From positions 2,666,001 to 2,730,000 of the forward strand of contig NZ_CP072844.1 in NCBI RefSeq assembly GCF_017948405.1: a DNA stretch of 64,000 nt, given 5' to 3'. The notes under the pieces are model-generated. The model saw only the letters and a program-made list of their open reading frames with translations, was not told the DNA's origin and ran no database searches. The position numbers were made by a program, and so were the translations under genes. Shown in pieces: positions 36,466-45,343 of this stretch. The number at the start of each line of letters is the position of its first letter. The first letter of the stretch is position 1. Origin of the DNA: Psychrosphaera aestuarii. GTDB taxonomy: Bacteria; Pseudomonadota; Gammaproteobacteria; Enterobacterales; Alteromonadaceae.

Positions 36466-37479
36466 TTATAAATCAAATTTAACTTTATCCACAAGTTTTA
36501 GCGCCTGCTCTCGATACTTGGCGATTTCTGTTAGAGGGAGCGAGTCTTCTTTAAACGAGCCCCAACTCAATACCATTTTTGATGCACTAACTGCAGGATT
36601 GACTGGATACTCCATGTTTAGCGATGCATATTGCTGTTGCGCTGATTCATCAACTAAGTAGGCTAATAATTTTTTCGCGTTATCTTTGTTTGGTGCATGT
36701 TTAGTGATCACCGCACCAGAAACGTTTATATGAGCACCACGGTCTTTTTGGTTTGGAAACACTAGGTTTACCGCATCAGCCCAAGGCTTCTGTTTTTCAT
36801 CCGTTAACATTTTGCCAAAGTAGTAACTATTACCAAGTGAAATCTCACACAAGCCTTCTTTAATGGCTTTTACTTGGCCACGATCATTGCCCTGTGGCTT
36901 ACGTGCTAAATTTGATTTTACACCTTTCAACCAAGATTCAGTATCCGCCTCACCGTGATGAGCAATCATTGAAGCAATTAACCCTAAATTGTACGGGTGT
37001 TTACCACTGCGAGTACAAACTTTTCCTGCAAACCTTTTATCGCTCAAGTCTTCATATTTAACAGTACTTGTATCAACACTAGAATTTTTGCTTACGTACA
37101 AACCGCGAGCTCGTTTAGTAAGAGCAATCCAATGATCACCTTCATCACGAAACTGTGATGGAACAATATCATTTACCAAATTAGAATCGATTTTCTGAGT
37201 CAAACCTTCTGTTTTTAACTGAAGTAACTTATTAAAATCCGAAGTTAACACTACGTCTGCTGGACTGTATTTACCTTCTCGTTTTAAACGTTCAATTAAC
37301 CCTTTTTTAGAAAACACAACTTTTGTTTTGATACCTGTTTCAGCGGTAAATTTTTCTAAGATAGGCTCAATAAGAAATGGCTGACGAAAAGAGTAAATAT
37401 TAACAGTGTCTGAACTTTGAGCCACGGTAGAAGTAAGAGAAGTGAAAAGCGTTATAGCAATTAAAAATAAACGTTTCAT
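36466..37479 (-). CDS. fbpA: Ferric iron ABC transporter, periplasmic binding protein (FbpA/FutA-like)
   Basis: A 337-residue substrate-binding protein with a signal peptide (residues 1-20, ending T-V-A-Q). The N-terminal V-N-I-Y-S-F-R-Q, the K-R-A-R-G-L-Y-V-S segment near residue 125, S-G-K-H-P-Y-N near 155 and G-N-S-Y-Y-F-G near 215 (the paired Tyr ligands of iron) place it with FbpA/FutA/IdiA. I chose the ATG at 37479: the frame opens at 37506, but that start would put nine residues before the signal peptide, and an AAGGGT element precedes 37479. A palindromic Fur box lies upstream, so the operon should be induced by iron starvation. Confidence 0.92.
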   Translation of the reverse strand: MKRLFLIAITLFTSLTSTVAQSSDTVNIYSFRQPFLIEPILEKFTAETGIKTKVVFSKKGLIERLKREGKYSPADVVLTSDFNKLLQLKTEGLTQKIDSNLVNDIVPSQFRDEGDHWIALTKRARGLYVSKNSSVDTSTVKYEDLSDKRFAGKVCTRSGKHPYNLGLIASMIAHHGEADTESWLKGVKSNLARKPQGNDRGQVKAIKEGLCEISLGNSYYFGKMLTDEKQKPWADAVNLVFPNQKDRGAHINVSGAVITKHAPNKDNAKKLLAYLVDESAQQQYASLNMEYPVNPAVSASKMVLSWGSFKEDSLPLTEIAKYREQALKLVDKVKFDL

Positions 37480-37513
37480 TGTGTACCCTTTGTTTATGTT
37501 ATTCATTTTTCTA

Positions 37514-37532
37514 ATTGAGAATGATTCTCATT
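37514..37532 (-). promoter_or_regulatory. Fur box upstream of the iron transporter operon
   Basis: ATTGAGAATGATTCTCATT is a 19-base near-perfect palindrome matching the Fur consensus (two inverted GATAAT/GAGAAT hexamers). It is 35 bases upstream of the fbpA start codon, in promoter position, so Fur with Fe(II) would repress the operon. Confidence 0.88.
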
Positions 37533-37581
37533 TATTTTATATAACGTTTTAACAATGTACAGAAAAATTTATCATGAAAAT

Positions 37582-37609
37582 AAAAAAAGCCTCCAATGAG
37601 GCTTTTTTT
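37582..37609 (-). terminator. Terminator of the HU gene
   Basis: AAAAAAAGCCTC-CAAT-GAGGCTTTTTTT is a perfect hairpin flanked by A and T runs, 27 bases past the HU stop codon on the minus strand. It would also stop transcription coming from the left. Confidence 0.85.
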
Positions 37610-37635
37610 GTCAACTTATCGAGAGACTCGGTAAA

Positions 37636-37911
37636 TTATGCGTTAACTGCATCTTTGATTGCTTTACCAGCTTTGAAAGCAGGAACTTTAGCAGCAGCAA
37701 TTTGAATAGTTTCACCAGTTTGAGGGTTACGGCCAGTGCGAGCTGCACGGTCATTAACTTTGAAAGTACCGAAACCAACTAAAGAAACGTCGCCGCCTTT
37801 AGCAAGCTCTTCAGTTACTGTAGAAACTAGGCTGTTAAGTGCACGTTCTGCGTCAGCTTTAGTCATGTCAGCACTTTGTGCCATTTTTTCGATTAGTTCA
37901 CTTTTGTTCAT
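37636..37911 (-). CDS. hup: DNA-binding protein HU
   Basis: A 91-residue nucleoid protein of the HU/IHF family. It has the N-terminal [10 protein letters not shown] dimerisation helices and the beta-arm segment [21 protein letters not shown] near residues 46-66. It bends and compacts DNA. The frame extends eight codons further up, but the ATG at 37911 gives the standard HU length and has an AAGGAT Shine-Dalgarno. HU-alpha and HU-beta cannot be told apart with certainty; the residues resemble HupA/HupB equally. Monocistronic with its own promoter and terminator. Confidence 0.95.
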   Translation of the reverse strand: MNKSELIEKMAQSADMTKADAERALNSLVSTVTEELAKGGDVSLVGFGTFKVNDRAARTGRNPQTGETIQIAAAKVPAFKAGKAIKDAVNA

Positions 37912-37940
37912 TATTTTATCCTTTAGTTGAGACAAGGCTT

Positions 37941-37969
37941 ATCCTATGGAACCTATTTATAAAATTCAA
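37941..37969 (-). promoter_or_regulatory. Candidate sigma-70 promoter of the HU gene
   Basis: On the minus strand TTGAAT and TAGGAT are separated by exactly 17 bases, with TAGGAT 30 bases upstream of the HU start codon. Each hexamer matches consensus at four of six positions. Confidence 0.5.
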
Positions 37970-38043
37970 CAGTTGTTTTCGTATAATCCGTAAAAATAAC
38001 CACTTTTTTGCAATTTTTAGGTAATGTGTAGCGTTTTCAGGCC

Positions 38044-39390
38044 CTACACGCCTTGTGCTAACATGGCTTTAGCTAAAATATGGAAGCCTGCAACACTTGC
38101 ACCACGTTCATAATTTACGTCGCCAGTATCACTTTCACCGCATTTAACACACTGACCATGTATGTGTTTCATAATGTCTCGTAAACGACCGTCTAAATAT
38201 TCAAAGGTCTGACTTTCAAAGCCCGCGTTCTGTGACATCTCTAACCCCGAAACGGCTACCCCACCAGCATTTGATGCTTTGCCGGGAATGTAGCAACAGT
38301 TTTTCGCATTATGAATAGCTTCAATTGCTTCGGAAGTACAAGGCATATTTGCACCACAAATGACCACTTTGCAGCCGTTTTTAATAAGTGTTGATGCTTC
38401 TTCACCGTTCATTTCGTTTTGAGTGGCGCAAGGCACAGCAACATCACACTTATATTGCCACGGTTTCTCTCCCGCTCGCCATTCACCATCTCGCTCTTCT
38501 GCAAAAGACAACAAAGTATTGTCTTTGATATTGTCATATTTAATCAGCCACTCAATATCATCGTTACTAAAGCCATTATCTTTAAAAAGTACACCTCTAG
38601 AATTTGATAAAGTAATAACTTTAGCACCTTGCTCTAGTGCTTTTTTCGCTGCAAATAGGGCTACGTTGCCAGCACCAGATATTGTTAGCGTTAAGCCCTC
38701 TAACTGCAGTTCTTTATGTTCAAGAACATGTTGTAGAAAATAAATAACACCAAAACCGGTGGCTTCTGTGCGAACTAAACTACCACCCATTTCTATTGCC
38801 TTGCCAGTTAGCACACCACTAAACTGATTCCGTATTTTACGGTACTGACCGTATAAAAAGCCTATTTCTCGTGCGCCCACATTAATATCTCCAGCGGGTA
38901 CATCAACGTTTGCTCCTATGTGACGATAAAGCTGTGTCATAAATGCTTGGCAAAAACTCATAATCTCATGATCACTTCTACCTTTTGGATCAAAGTCAGA
39001 TCCACCTTTACCTCCGCCCAAAGGCAAACCTGTTAACGCATTTTTGAAACATTGTTCAAACGCTAAAAATTTAATCACCGATTCACTTACCGTTGGATGA
39101 AATCTTAATCCACCTTTATAAGGCCCAATTAAATTCGATTGTTGAACGCGCCAACCTCTATTCAATTGAGCACAGCCTCTGTCGTCTAACCATTCAACTT
39201 TAAATGAAATAATTCTATCCGGTTCAGTTAAGCGCTCAAAAATACGATACCTTCGATACTCATCGTTATCCTCCAACTCTTCGGCGACATTATCTAGTAT
39301 TTCAGTAACGGCTTGCATAAACTCAGTTTGGTTTGGATTTCTCTCTGTAATACGATTTTTCAATTCAGAGATATACTGACTATCCGGCAT
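38044..39390 (-). CDS. gdhA: NADP-specific glutamate dehydrogenase
   Basis: A 448-residue hexameric class I glutamate dehydrogenase that makes glutamate from 2-oxoglutarate, ammonium and NADPH. The catalytic Lys is in P-L-G-G-G-K-G-G-S-D-F near residue 128, and the catalytic Asp in V-P-A-G-D-I-N-V-G near 168. The Rossmann motif is S-G-A-G-N-V-A near 240. Its length matches E. coli GdhA (447). The gene lies 12 bases downstream of nhaA in the same direction. With glnK-amtB a few kilobases away it belongs to the nitrogen assimilation set of this window. Confidence 0.95.
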   Translation of the reverse strand: MPDSQYISELKNRITERNPNQTEFMQAVTEILDNVAEELEDNDEYRRYRIFERLTEPDRIISFKVEWLDDRGCAQLNRGWRVQQSNLIGPYKGGLRFHPTVSESVIKFLAFEQCFKNALTGLPLGGGKGGSDFDPKGRSDHEIMSFCQAFMTQLYRHIGANVDVPAGDINVGAREIGFLYGQYRKIRNQFSGVLTGKAIEMGGSLVRTEATGFGVIYFLQHVLEHKELQLEGLTLTISGAGNVALFAAKKALEQGAKVITLSNSRGVLFKDNGFSNDDIEWLIKYDNIKDNTLLSFAEERDGEWRAGEKPWQYKCDVAVPCATQNEMNGEEASTLIKNGCKVVICGANMPCTSEAIEAIHNAKNCCYIPGKASNAGGVAVSGLEMSQNAGFESQTFEYLDGRLRDIMKHIHGQCVKCGESDTGDVNYERGASVAGFHILAKAMLAQGV

Positions 39391-39402
39391 GGTGACTCCT
39401 TG

Positions 39403-40770
39403 TTATGAATTATTAGTTGGCGCAAACTTGAACAAAATATAACCTACCACACCGGCAAACAAAGAAGTAACAAGAATTGCTGTTTTTGCAATGGCTTGCG
39501 TTTCCAAACTGTTTTCAAAACCTAAACCTGTGATAAATATAGACATGGTAAAACCAATACCACCGAGCATCCCAAGTCCAACTATGTGTCTCATGGTTAG
39601 CCCTTTGGGTAATTGGCCTATACCTGTTTTTATCGATAACCAAACCATAAATGGAATACCTAGTCCTTTACCCACAATAAGTCCTAAAAAGATGCCCCAG
39701 GCCAAGGTGCTATTTAGCGTTTCCAATAAACTTGATGAGTCTAACTGTACACCGGCATTAGAGAAGGCAAATATTGGTAACACAAGTAACCCTACTGGTG
39801 TATGAAGTAACTGCTCCCATCTACGTAGTGGAGTGGTCGCTTGATTTGCCGTAACCTTTAATTGCTCTGCCAATTCGTGTTGTGTTTTGGAAGCAAGTAC
39901 AGGCTTTCGACTACCTTTATTGATAACGATACGCTGAAAACGTTGAGTAATTTTTGATAGTTTTTCAACCATTACGGTCGGTTTATGTTTCGGCCTAGCT
40001 GGTATCGCGGCCGCTATTAAGATACCGGCAATAGTCGCGTGAACACCGGAGCTTAGAACTGACAACCACAATAAAATACCAACAAACATGTACATAAATG
40101 GGCGACGAATGCCGATAAAATTAAAGAAGAAGAGGACTCCGGTTAGAATTGCTGACAACAGCAAGTAAAAGCTATTTATAGAGTCTGTATAAAACAATGC
40201 GATTACCATAATCGCGCCAATATCATCGATAATTGCTAAACCTGTTAAAAAAGCAAAGGCAGCCAGAGGGGCTCGAGTCCCTAATAAAGCTAATATTCCT
40301 ACTGCAAACGCCGTATCCGTCGCCATCGGAATACCCCAGCCTGCTATATATTCTGTATTGTAGTTGAGTACAGCAAATATAGTCGCGGGGAAAAACATAC
40401 CACCAGCGGCGGCGGCTAAAACTGGTATCAAACTGCTTGGCGAACTTAAGTCACCGACAAGAACTTCTCGTTTAATTTCCATACCTAATAATAGAAAAAA
40501 TAAAGCCATTAACCCGTCGTTAACCCAATGCAATATGGACATCTGATACAAATTATCATTAACTGCTAACCCGAATAGCGCATGTAATCCTCCGTAAACG
40601 GAATCAGCATAGCTTGAGTTTGCAATTATCAATGCCACTATAGTCGTCAGTAGTAAAACCTTACTACTCGTCGTTTGATCATCAATAAATCGCTGAAAAG
40701 GAATAAGTAACTGATCTACTTTTTTCTCAATAACAGGGGCTTTTACTCCAACCTTAGGCATTGTGTTCAC
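39403..40770 (-). CDS. nhaA: Na+/H+ antiporter NhaA
   Basis: A 455-residue inner-membrane antiporter that exports Na+ in exchange for H+. The paired ion-binding aspartates are in L-A-I-I-D-D-I-G-A-I near residue 170, and the unwound helix IV has M-A-T-D-T-A-F-A. It is longer than E. coli NhaA (388) because of about 25 extra N-terminal residues and a basic cytoplasmic loop around residues 255-310 (K-P-K-H-K-P and following). It overlaps the upstream small gene by 17 bases (8 if the second ATG at 40761 is used) and precedes gdhA, so the three are probably co-transcribed. Confidence 0.93.
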   Translation of the reverse strand: MNTMPKVGVKAPVIEKKVDQLLIPFQRFIDDQTTSSKVLLLTTIVALIIANSSYADSVYGGLHALFGLAVNDNLYQMSILHWVNDGLMALFFLLLGMEIKREVLVGDLSSPSSLIPVLAAAAGGMFFPATIFAVLNYNTEYIAGWGIPMATDTAFAVGILALLGTRAPLAAFAFLTGLAIIDDIGAIMVIALFYTDSINSFYLLLSAILTGVLFFFNFIGIRRPFMYMFVGILLWLSVLSSGVHATIAGILIAAAIPARPKHKPTVMVEKLSKITQRFQRIVINKGSRKPVLASKTQHELAEQLKVTANQATTPLRRWEQLLHTPVGLLVLPIFAFSNAGVQLDSSSLLETLNSTLAWGIFLGLIVGKGLGIPFMVWLSIKTGIGQLPKGLTMRHIVGLGMLGGIGFTMSIFITGLGFENSLETQAIAKTAILVTSLFAGVVGYILFKFAPTNNS

Positions 40771-41203
40771 TCCTTGCTTGATTAGATAACTTTTTTAGTA
40801 TTTCGATAGCATCAAAGTAAGTCGCAATTAGGTCAGCCACCCTGCGCTTTTCAACATCTGATTTTGACAGCTGAAATGTACTTCTAAGTTCGCTAAGATG
40901 CTCACTCTCTACTTTTAAACGTTGTTCAAGTAACGAGAGCTCTGGTGTTGACGTATTGCCCACACGAGCTTGATAAAAATGGTTATTCCAATTCGACATT
41001 ATCAAATGAATAACATCGGTGTCATGACTCGATGACATCCATTGTTTTACTTTGCCTGCTAGCTGTTGAAAAACCGTAGATACTTTTATAAGCCCATGCC
41101 GAACAGACAGGTCTTCTACTTGATTGGCTAAGTCTTCATAAAATTGGCTCGCCTCGATAAAGACGAGGGGACCTGAGTCATAATACTTTTTCATCTTGTA
41201 CAA
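40754..41203 (-). CDS. Helical protein of unknown function upstream of nhaA
   Basis: A 149-residue soluble protein that I do not recognise. It is predicted helical throughout, with a long central amphipathic helix (L-S-L-L-E-Q-R-L-K-V-E-S-E-H-L-S) and no signal peptide or TM. Scattered His and Glu residues could bind metal in a four-helix bundle, but no hemerythrin or ferritin signature is clear. Its 3' end overlaps nhaA by 17 bases, which suggests translational coupling. A role in ion or stress response would be inference from that position only. Met4 is an alternative start. Confidence 0.6.
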   Translation of the reverse strand: MYKMKKYYDSGPLVFIEASQFYEDLANQVEDLSVRHGLIKVSTVFQQLAGKVKQWMSSSHDTDVIHLIMSNWNNHFYQARVGNTSTPELSLLEQRLKVESEHLSELRSTFQLSKSDVEKRRVADLIATYFDAIEILKKLSNQARSEHNA

Positions 41204-41525
41204 CCTACTAAATTCAGAAAAACAAAGTAAAGTAGCTAGCTTTATGCCAAACCGACAAATACAACACTAACCACATGTTAATAAACAAATTTATAAGACT
41301 AGGACATAAGTTTTGCCGAGAATATTGAACTGAAATTTTATATTTTCTTGAAGAATTGACCTGATGCTTGTGTAATATTTACAGTAAAAGTGACGGAGAT
41401 ATTGTTCAAACCTAATCAATTAAAATAAAAATTAATAGTTTCAATGCGTTATAAATAAGGCATGGTTCTCGCTTTAGTTCTATAATTAACTAATAATCGT
41501 TGGATTCATTTCAACTGAGGTTTTC
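41204..41525. other. Intergenic region between divergent genes, 322 bases
   Basis: No gene or RNA is recognisable. It must hold the promoters of the nhaA-side operon and of the phosphatase-lipid kinase gene. A TTGACC at 41356 could be a -35 element, but no good -10 follows at the right distance. Confidence 0.45.
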
Positions 41526-43190
41526 ATGTACATAGAGTATTTATACGGATTTTTTGGCGCTCTACTGGCCTACACGGCAACTCAAATCGACTCTGTGATC
41601 CTGAGTGTTTTGCTTAACTGGATTGCCATTTCACTCTTAGTTGTATTTGTTGCTTATATGACAAATCAGCCAAGAATCTTTAGAAAACGTACCGACGGTT
41701 CTATCCCAGTCGCTATCCGCATTATCTTTCTACCGTTTATGGTTGGTGTACAGTTATACAATAAGATAGCAAAACGCAAAGACGTTAAAAGAAACCGCCA
41801 CTACATACACCACATTCAAGATCATATTTACCTAGCCAGCCGTTTATCTGCCGAAGAAGCCATGGAGTTAGAAGATCATGACGTAAAAGCGGTATTAGAT
41901 GTGACCGCTGAATTCGACGCTTTGGATTGGAGTAGTCGTTTTCTAGATATCGATTATTTAAATATTCCTATTCTAGATCACCGTAGTCCAACCCCTGAGC
42001 AATTGAGGCAGTCATTAAATTGGATTGACAATAAACGAAGACAGAACAAGCCGGTAATGGTGCATTGTGCGTTAGGAAGAGGTCGCTCTTTATTTTGTGT
42101 TGCTGCTTATTTACTAGCAAAACATCCGGAAAAAGATGTAAGAGATGTACTTAGTAGTATCACTGATATTCGCAATCAAGCCGGTTTAAACAAAAAACAA
42201 TTGAAAAGGCTAATACAATATCGAGAAGCAGGTCTTTTAACCTTAATGCAACCGGCTTGGTTAATCGCAAATCCTGTTTCGGGTAAAGGCAAATGGCCAA
42301 AATACAAAAATAAAATTCAGGCCTATTTAGAACAAAGGTTTAATCTAATTGTTGTAGAAACAACCGAAACCAAAAGTGCACAGGACTGGGCTAAAGAAGC
42401 AATCGATAAGCGCACTTCACTTGTCATCGCGGCGGGTGGAGACGGCACGCTTGCTGAAGTTGCAACAGAGCTGACTAATACTGATATCAAGTTTGGCATA
42501 ATCCCATTAGGTACAGCCAATGCTTTGGCACACACACTGTTTGGCGTATCCAGTAAAATTATCCCCGTAGAAACCGCCATAAAACATATTGTGAGTAACA
42601 ACACGATTGCCATGGACACCGCAGTTTGTAACGAAAAAACCATGCTGCTTGTGTCAGCCGTTGGTATAGAAGAAGAAATGATATCGTCTGCCGATCGAGA
42701 TGCTAAAAACAAACTTGGTCAATTTGCTTATTTACATGGATTTTGGCAAGCACTGAATACGTCTGAGCAATTGGATTTAATGGTCCAATTTGACTCAAAT
42801 CAAGCAAAACATATAAAGACGCGTAGCTTAGTCGTTGCCAACGCAGCGCCTTTCTCTACGGTTTTAGCCCAAGGCGACGGCAAACCCGATTTCCACGATG
42901 GACTATTAAATGTTACTTGGTTTGATGAGAGCAATACATCTCTCGAAAACTTCACTGACGTAGCAAGCTTAATCGTCGCTGGCGTATCAGAAAACCCTGC
43001 ACCTGAATCGATTCATACCGCTAAGGTGGAAACAATTAAGATTCGAAGTAAAAACGCCATTGGGTATGTCATCGACGGTGAGACTTTTGAATCAACAGAA
43101 ATAAACATCGCAATAAAACCGGCATCGCTTAATGTACTGTTATCGAAAGAAGCTATTGAGCAAACTGATGAAAACGGAGACGCGAAATGA
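41526..43190 (+). CDS. Dual-specificity phosphatase fused to diacylglycerol-kinase-family lipid kinase
   Basis: A 554-residue fusion. The N-terminus has two TM segments (about residues 5-45) and a short basic linker. A tyrosine/dual-specificity phosphatase domain follows (about 90-235) with the P-loop V-H-C-A-L-G-R-G-R-S (Cys-x5-Arg, about residue 180) and an upstream general-acid Asp in I-L-D-H-R. The C-terminal half (about 245-545) is a DAGK/YegS/LCB5-type lipid kinase with N-P-V-S-G-K-G near 250 and A-A-G-G-D-G-T-L-A-E-V near 303. The kinase would phosphorylate diacylglycerol or a sphingoid-like lipid at the membrane. The next gene starts inside its stop codon (ATGA). Confidence 0.88.
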   Translation: MYIEYLYGFFGALLAYTATQIDSVILSVLLNWIAISLLVVFVAYMTNQPRIFRKRTDGSIPVAIRIIFLPFMVGVQLYNKIAKRKDVKRNRHYIHHIQDHIYLASRLSAEEAMELEDHDVKAVLDVTAEFDALDWSSRFLDIDYLNIPILDHRSPTPEQLRQSLNWIDNKRRQNKPVMVHCALGRGRSLFCVAAYLLAKHPEKDVRDVLSSITDIRNQAGLNKKQLKRLIQYREAGLLTLMQPAWLIANPVSGKGKWPKYKNKIQAYLEQRFNLIVVETTETKSAQDWAKEAIDKRTSLVIAAGGDGTLAEVATELTNTDIKFGIIPLGTANALAHTLFGVSSKIIPVETAIKHIVSNNTIAMDTAVCNEKTMLLVSAVGIEEEMISSADRDAKNKLGQFAYLHGFWQALNTSEQLDLMVQFDSNQAKHIKTRSLVVANAAPFSTVLAQGDGKPDFHDGLLNVTWFDESNTSLENFTDVASLIVAGVSENPAPESIHTAKVETIKIRSKNAIGYVIDGETFESTEINIAIKPASLNVLLSKEAIEQTDENGDAK

Positions 43191-43939
43191 ACATAAACAT
43201 TAACACCCTAATTGGCTTTAAAATTAAGACAATTGATGGCACGTATGGCGTCGTTTCAGATTTCTTATTTACTGATGAAGATCATGTTATTCGGTATTTA
43301 GTTGTTGATCCACAAAAGTGGAATCCACTGAGCCAAAAGCTCTTAGTATCACCAGTTTCAGTCTATTATGTGAACCTAGACGCAAAAGAGGTTTGCCTTA
43401 GTATTGATACCGAAAAGTTACTGCAGAGTCCAGATGTAGAGGAGCAGGAAACGGTATCTCGTCATTTTGAAACAGAGTTGTATCGTTATTATGGTTATGG
43501 CTACTATTGGATGGGCACCGATCTTTGGGGAATGAGTTCAGATCCAAGCTTACTCCAAGCAACTATTGCGAAAGAAGAGGCTGAGGACAATAGAACAGAG
43601 CAAGAAATACACTTAAGATCCACTAACGAAGTGTTTAGTTATCTTGCCCAAAGTAGCGACGAGCAAAGCCTGCAGCTTTCTGATTTTGTGTTTAATACTA
43701 AATCTTGGTTAATATCATTTGCTGTAATTGACTGTCATACAGGTATGCTATCAAAAGAGCGTAGCCTAATTAAAATAGCCGCTATCAAACAATATAATTG
43801 GCACCAGCAGTCTGTTTCACTGAGTTTGCATTGGGAGCAGATCAAGGGAAACCCCCACTTTGAACCTAAGTTACTTAACAGCGAGAAGTTTTTGGCGATG
43901 ATGGATGTTTCTCCTACCACCCCGGATTTTGGCGGCTAG
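43187..43939 (+). CDS. PRC-barrel domain protein
   Basis: A 250-residue soluble protein. The first 70 residues are a PRC-barrel (I-G-F-K-I-K-T-I-D-G-T-Y-G-V-V-S-D-F-L-F and R-Y-L-V-V-D). A second, weaker copy appears at about residues 140-225 (S-T-N-E-V-F, then W-L-I-S-F-A-V-I-D). The middle has a Tyr-rich stretch (Y-R-Y-Y-G-Y-G-Y-Y-W). PRC-barrels are small beta domains found in RimM and photosynthetic reaction centres and bind proteins or RNA. Start overlaps the lipid-kinase stop by four bases, so the two proteins probably work together. Function unknown. Confidence 0.75.
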   Translation: MNININTLIGFKIKTIDGTYGVVSDFLFTDEDHVIRYLVVDPQKWNPLSQKLLVSPVSVYYVNLDAKEVCLSIDTEKLLQSPDVEEQETVSRHFETELYRYYGYGYYWMGTDLWGMSSDPSLLQATIAKEEAEDNRTEQEIHLRSTNEVFSYLAQSSDEQSLQLSDFVFNTKSWLISFAVIDCHTGMLSKERSLIKIAAIKQYNWHQQSVSLSLHWEQIKGNPHFEPKLLNSEKFLAMMDVSPTTPDFGG

Positions 43940-43975
43940 TGTAGGCTCTCCGAACAGCTTGATTGTTTAAACTGC

Positions 43976-43997
43976 ACAGTGAGTTAGTCCTCACTGT
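43976..43997. terminator. Hairpin between convergent genes
   Basis: ACAGTGAG pairs perfectly with CTCACTGT around a six-base loop that includes the stop codon of the minus-strand sigma-54 activator gene. T-runs are poor on both sides, so it is a weak terminator candidate. Confidence 0.45.
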
Positions 43998-45324
43998 ACC
44001 TTTCTAGTTTGTTGTATAGCGTCTTTACGCTAATCCCTAGTTTTTCTGCTGTTTCAGACTTATTTCCCTTATTTTTTTCTAAGTTTTTCTCAATTGCTAT
44101 TTTTTCAATATCTTCTAATGGGACATCAAGGGGAATCCCCAGTTCAGCATCGCTTGTTTCACTAGATGCAAGCTCATCAAAAAGTATGTGCTCGGGCCCA
44201 ATTACATCTTCGGCTAAAATAAAGCTGCGCTCGACCACATGCTTCAATTCTCGTACATTACCAAGCCAATGGTGTGCTTCTAACATATCTACCGCCTCTG
44301 ATGACATTGACTTGGCCGAACCGTTTTCCATATTCCGGTAAGCTAAAAAGTGCTGAGCCAAACCAACAATATCATCGCCTCGATTTCTAAGCGGCGGCAT
44401 TTGAATTGGAAATTGAGCTAGCCTGTAATATAGGTCCTCTCTAATAAACTCATTAAAGTTTTCACCCATTACTCTATTTGAAGCTGCTACTACCCTTACA
44501 TCGCAATGCAAAGTCTTGTCGCTGCCAACAGGCCTATAGTCCCCTGTTTCTAACACTCTTAGTAATTTAACTTGGTGCTCTAGTGGCATTTCGGTAATTT
44601 CATCTAAAAATAATGTGCCATTATTTGCTTGCTCAAACACACCTTTGTGATCACGATTGGCGCCGGTAAATGCGCCTTTAACATGACCGAACAATTCACT
44701 TTCCACTAACTCTGGACTCAATGCACCGCAGTTGACAGCGATAAAGGGGCCGTTCGCTCGACTACTGACTAAGTGTATTGTATTGGCGACAAGCTCTTTA
44801 CCAGTTCCGCTCTCACCGTTTACGAAAACATTAGCCTGCGTAGCGCTTACTTTGCGTAAAGTGCGATACAGCTTTCGCATCGGTTTTGATGATCCCAAAA
44901 GTAGCCCAAATTGATCTAATACACTTTTTTTCGCTGACTTTGAAACATGCTTTTGTTCCCCTAAGTCTTCCACAAGCTCATCAAGGGTAACGGTAATATT
45001 CTTTATATCGAAGGGTGCTCTAAAGTGATAAGTAATACCATTAAACATTGCCTCATCTAAATAGGCATTTGGCTTTCCATCACTAAAGATAATTATCTCA
45101 GTTTCGGTAGACTCATTTAATTCTTTTACCAAGGCTAAGTCTGATGCAGAAAACCGATTGCTTTGTATAAGAGCAATGTCTGCTGGCTCTGATTTAAGCT
45201 TTGTTAAACCCTCACCTTGCTCAGTGCAATAAAACGATTGTCTACCTGGTCCTGATATACCGGGCTGTATAGATTTGATTAATGATGTTTCTACTAAATC
45301 GATTAAAAAGCTAATGTTAGCCAT
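43984..45324 (-). CDS. Sigma-54-dependent transcriptional activator with non-canonical receiver
   Basis: A 446-residue enhancer-binding protein. The AAA+ domain (about residues 145-375) has Walker A G-E-S-G-T-G-K-E near 172, the sigma-54-contacting G-A-F-T-G-A loop near 220 and Walker [10 protein letters not shown] near 240. A Fis-type helix-turn-helix ends the protein ([19 protein letters not shown]). The N-terminal domain (1-120) has receiver-like spacing, but the phospho-Asp position reads I-A-L-I-Q-S-N-R, so it probably is not phosphorylated. Nineteen bases separate it from the upstream sensor kinase gene in the polysaccharide block, whose transcription it may control. Confidence 0.88.
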   Translation of the reverse strand: MANISFLIDLVETSLIKSIQPGISGPGRQSFYCTEQGEGLTKLKSEPADIALIQSNRFSASDLALVKELNESTETEIIIFSDGKPNAYLDEAMFNGITYHFRAPFDIKNITVTLDELVEDLGEQKHVSKSAKKSVLDQFGLLLGSSKPMRKLYRTLRKVSATQANVFVNGESGTGKELVANTIHLVSSRANGPFIAVNCGALSPELVESELFGHVKGAFTGANRDHKGVFEQANNGTLFLDEITEMPLEHQVKLLRVLETGDYRPVGSDKTLHCDVRVVAASNRVMGENFNEFIREDLYYRLAQFPIQMPPLRNRGDDIVGLAQHFLAYRNMENGSAKSMSSEAVDMLEAHHWLGNVRELKHVVERSFILAEDVIGPEHILFDELASSETSDAELGIPLDVPLEDIEKIAIEKNLEKNKGNKSETAEKLGISVKTLYNKLERYSED

Positions 45325-45343
45325 GTGTGTTAACGTCCATAGT

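Noticed and set aside
36466..37506. Longer start for the iron-binding protein (37506)
   Set aside because: It would add nine residues in front of a standard signal peptide; the ATG at 37479 has the better Shine-Dalgarno.
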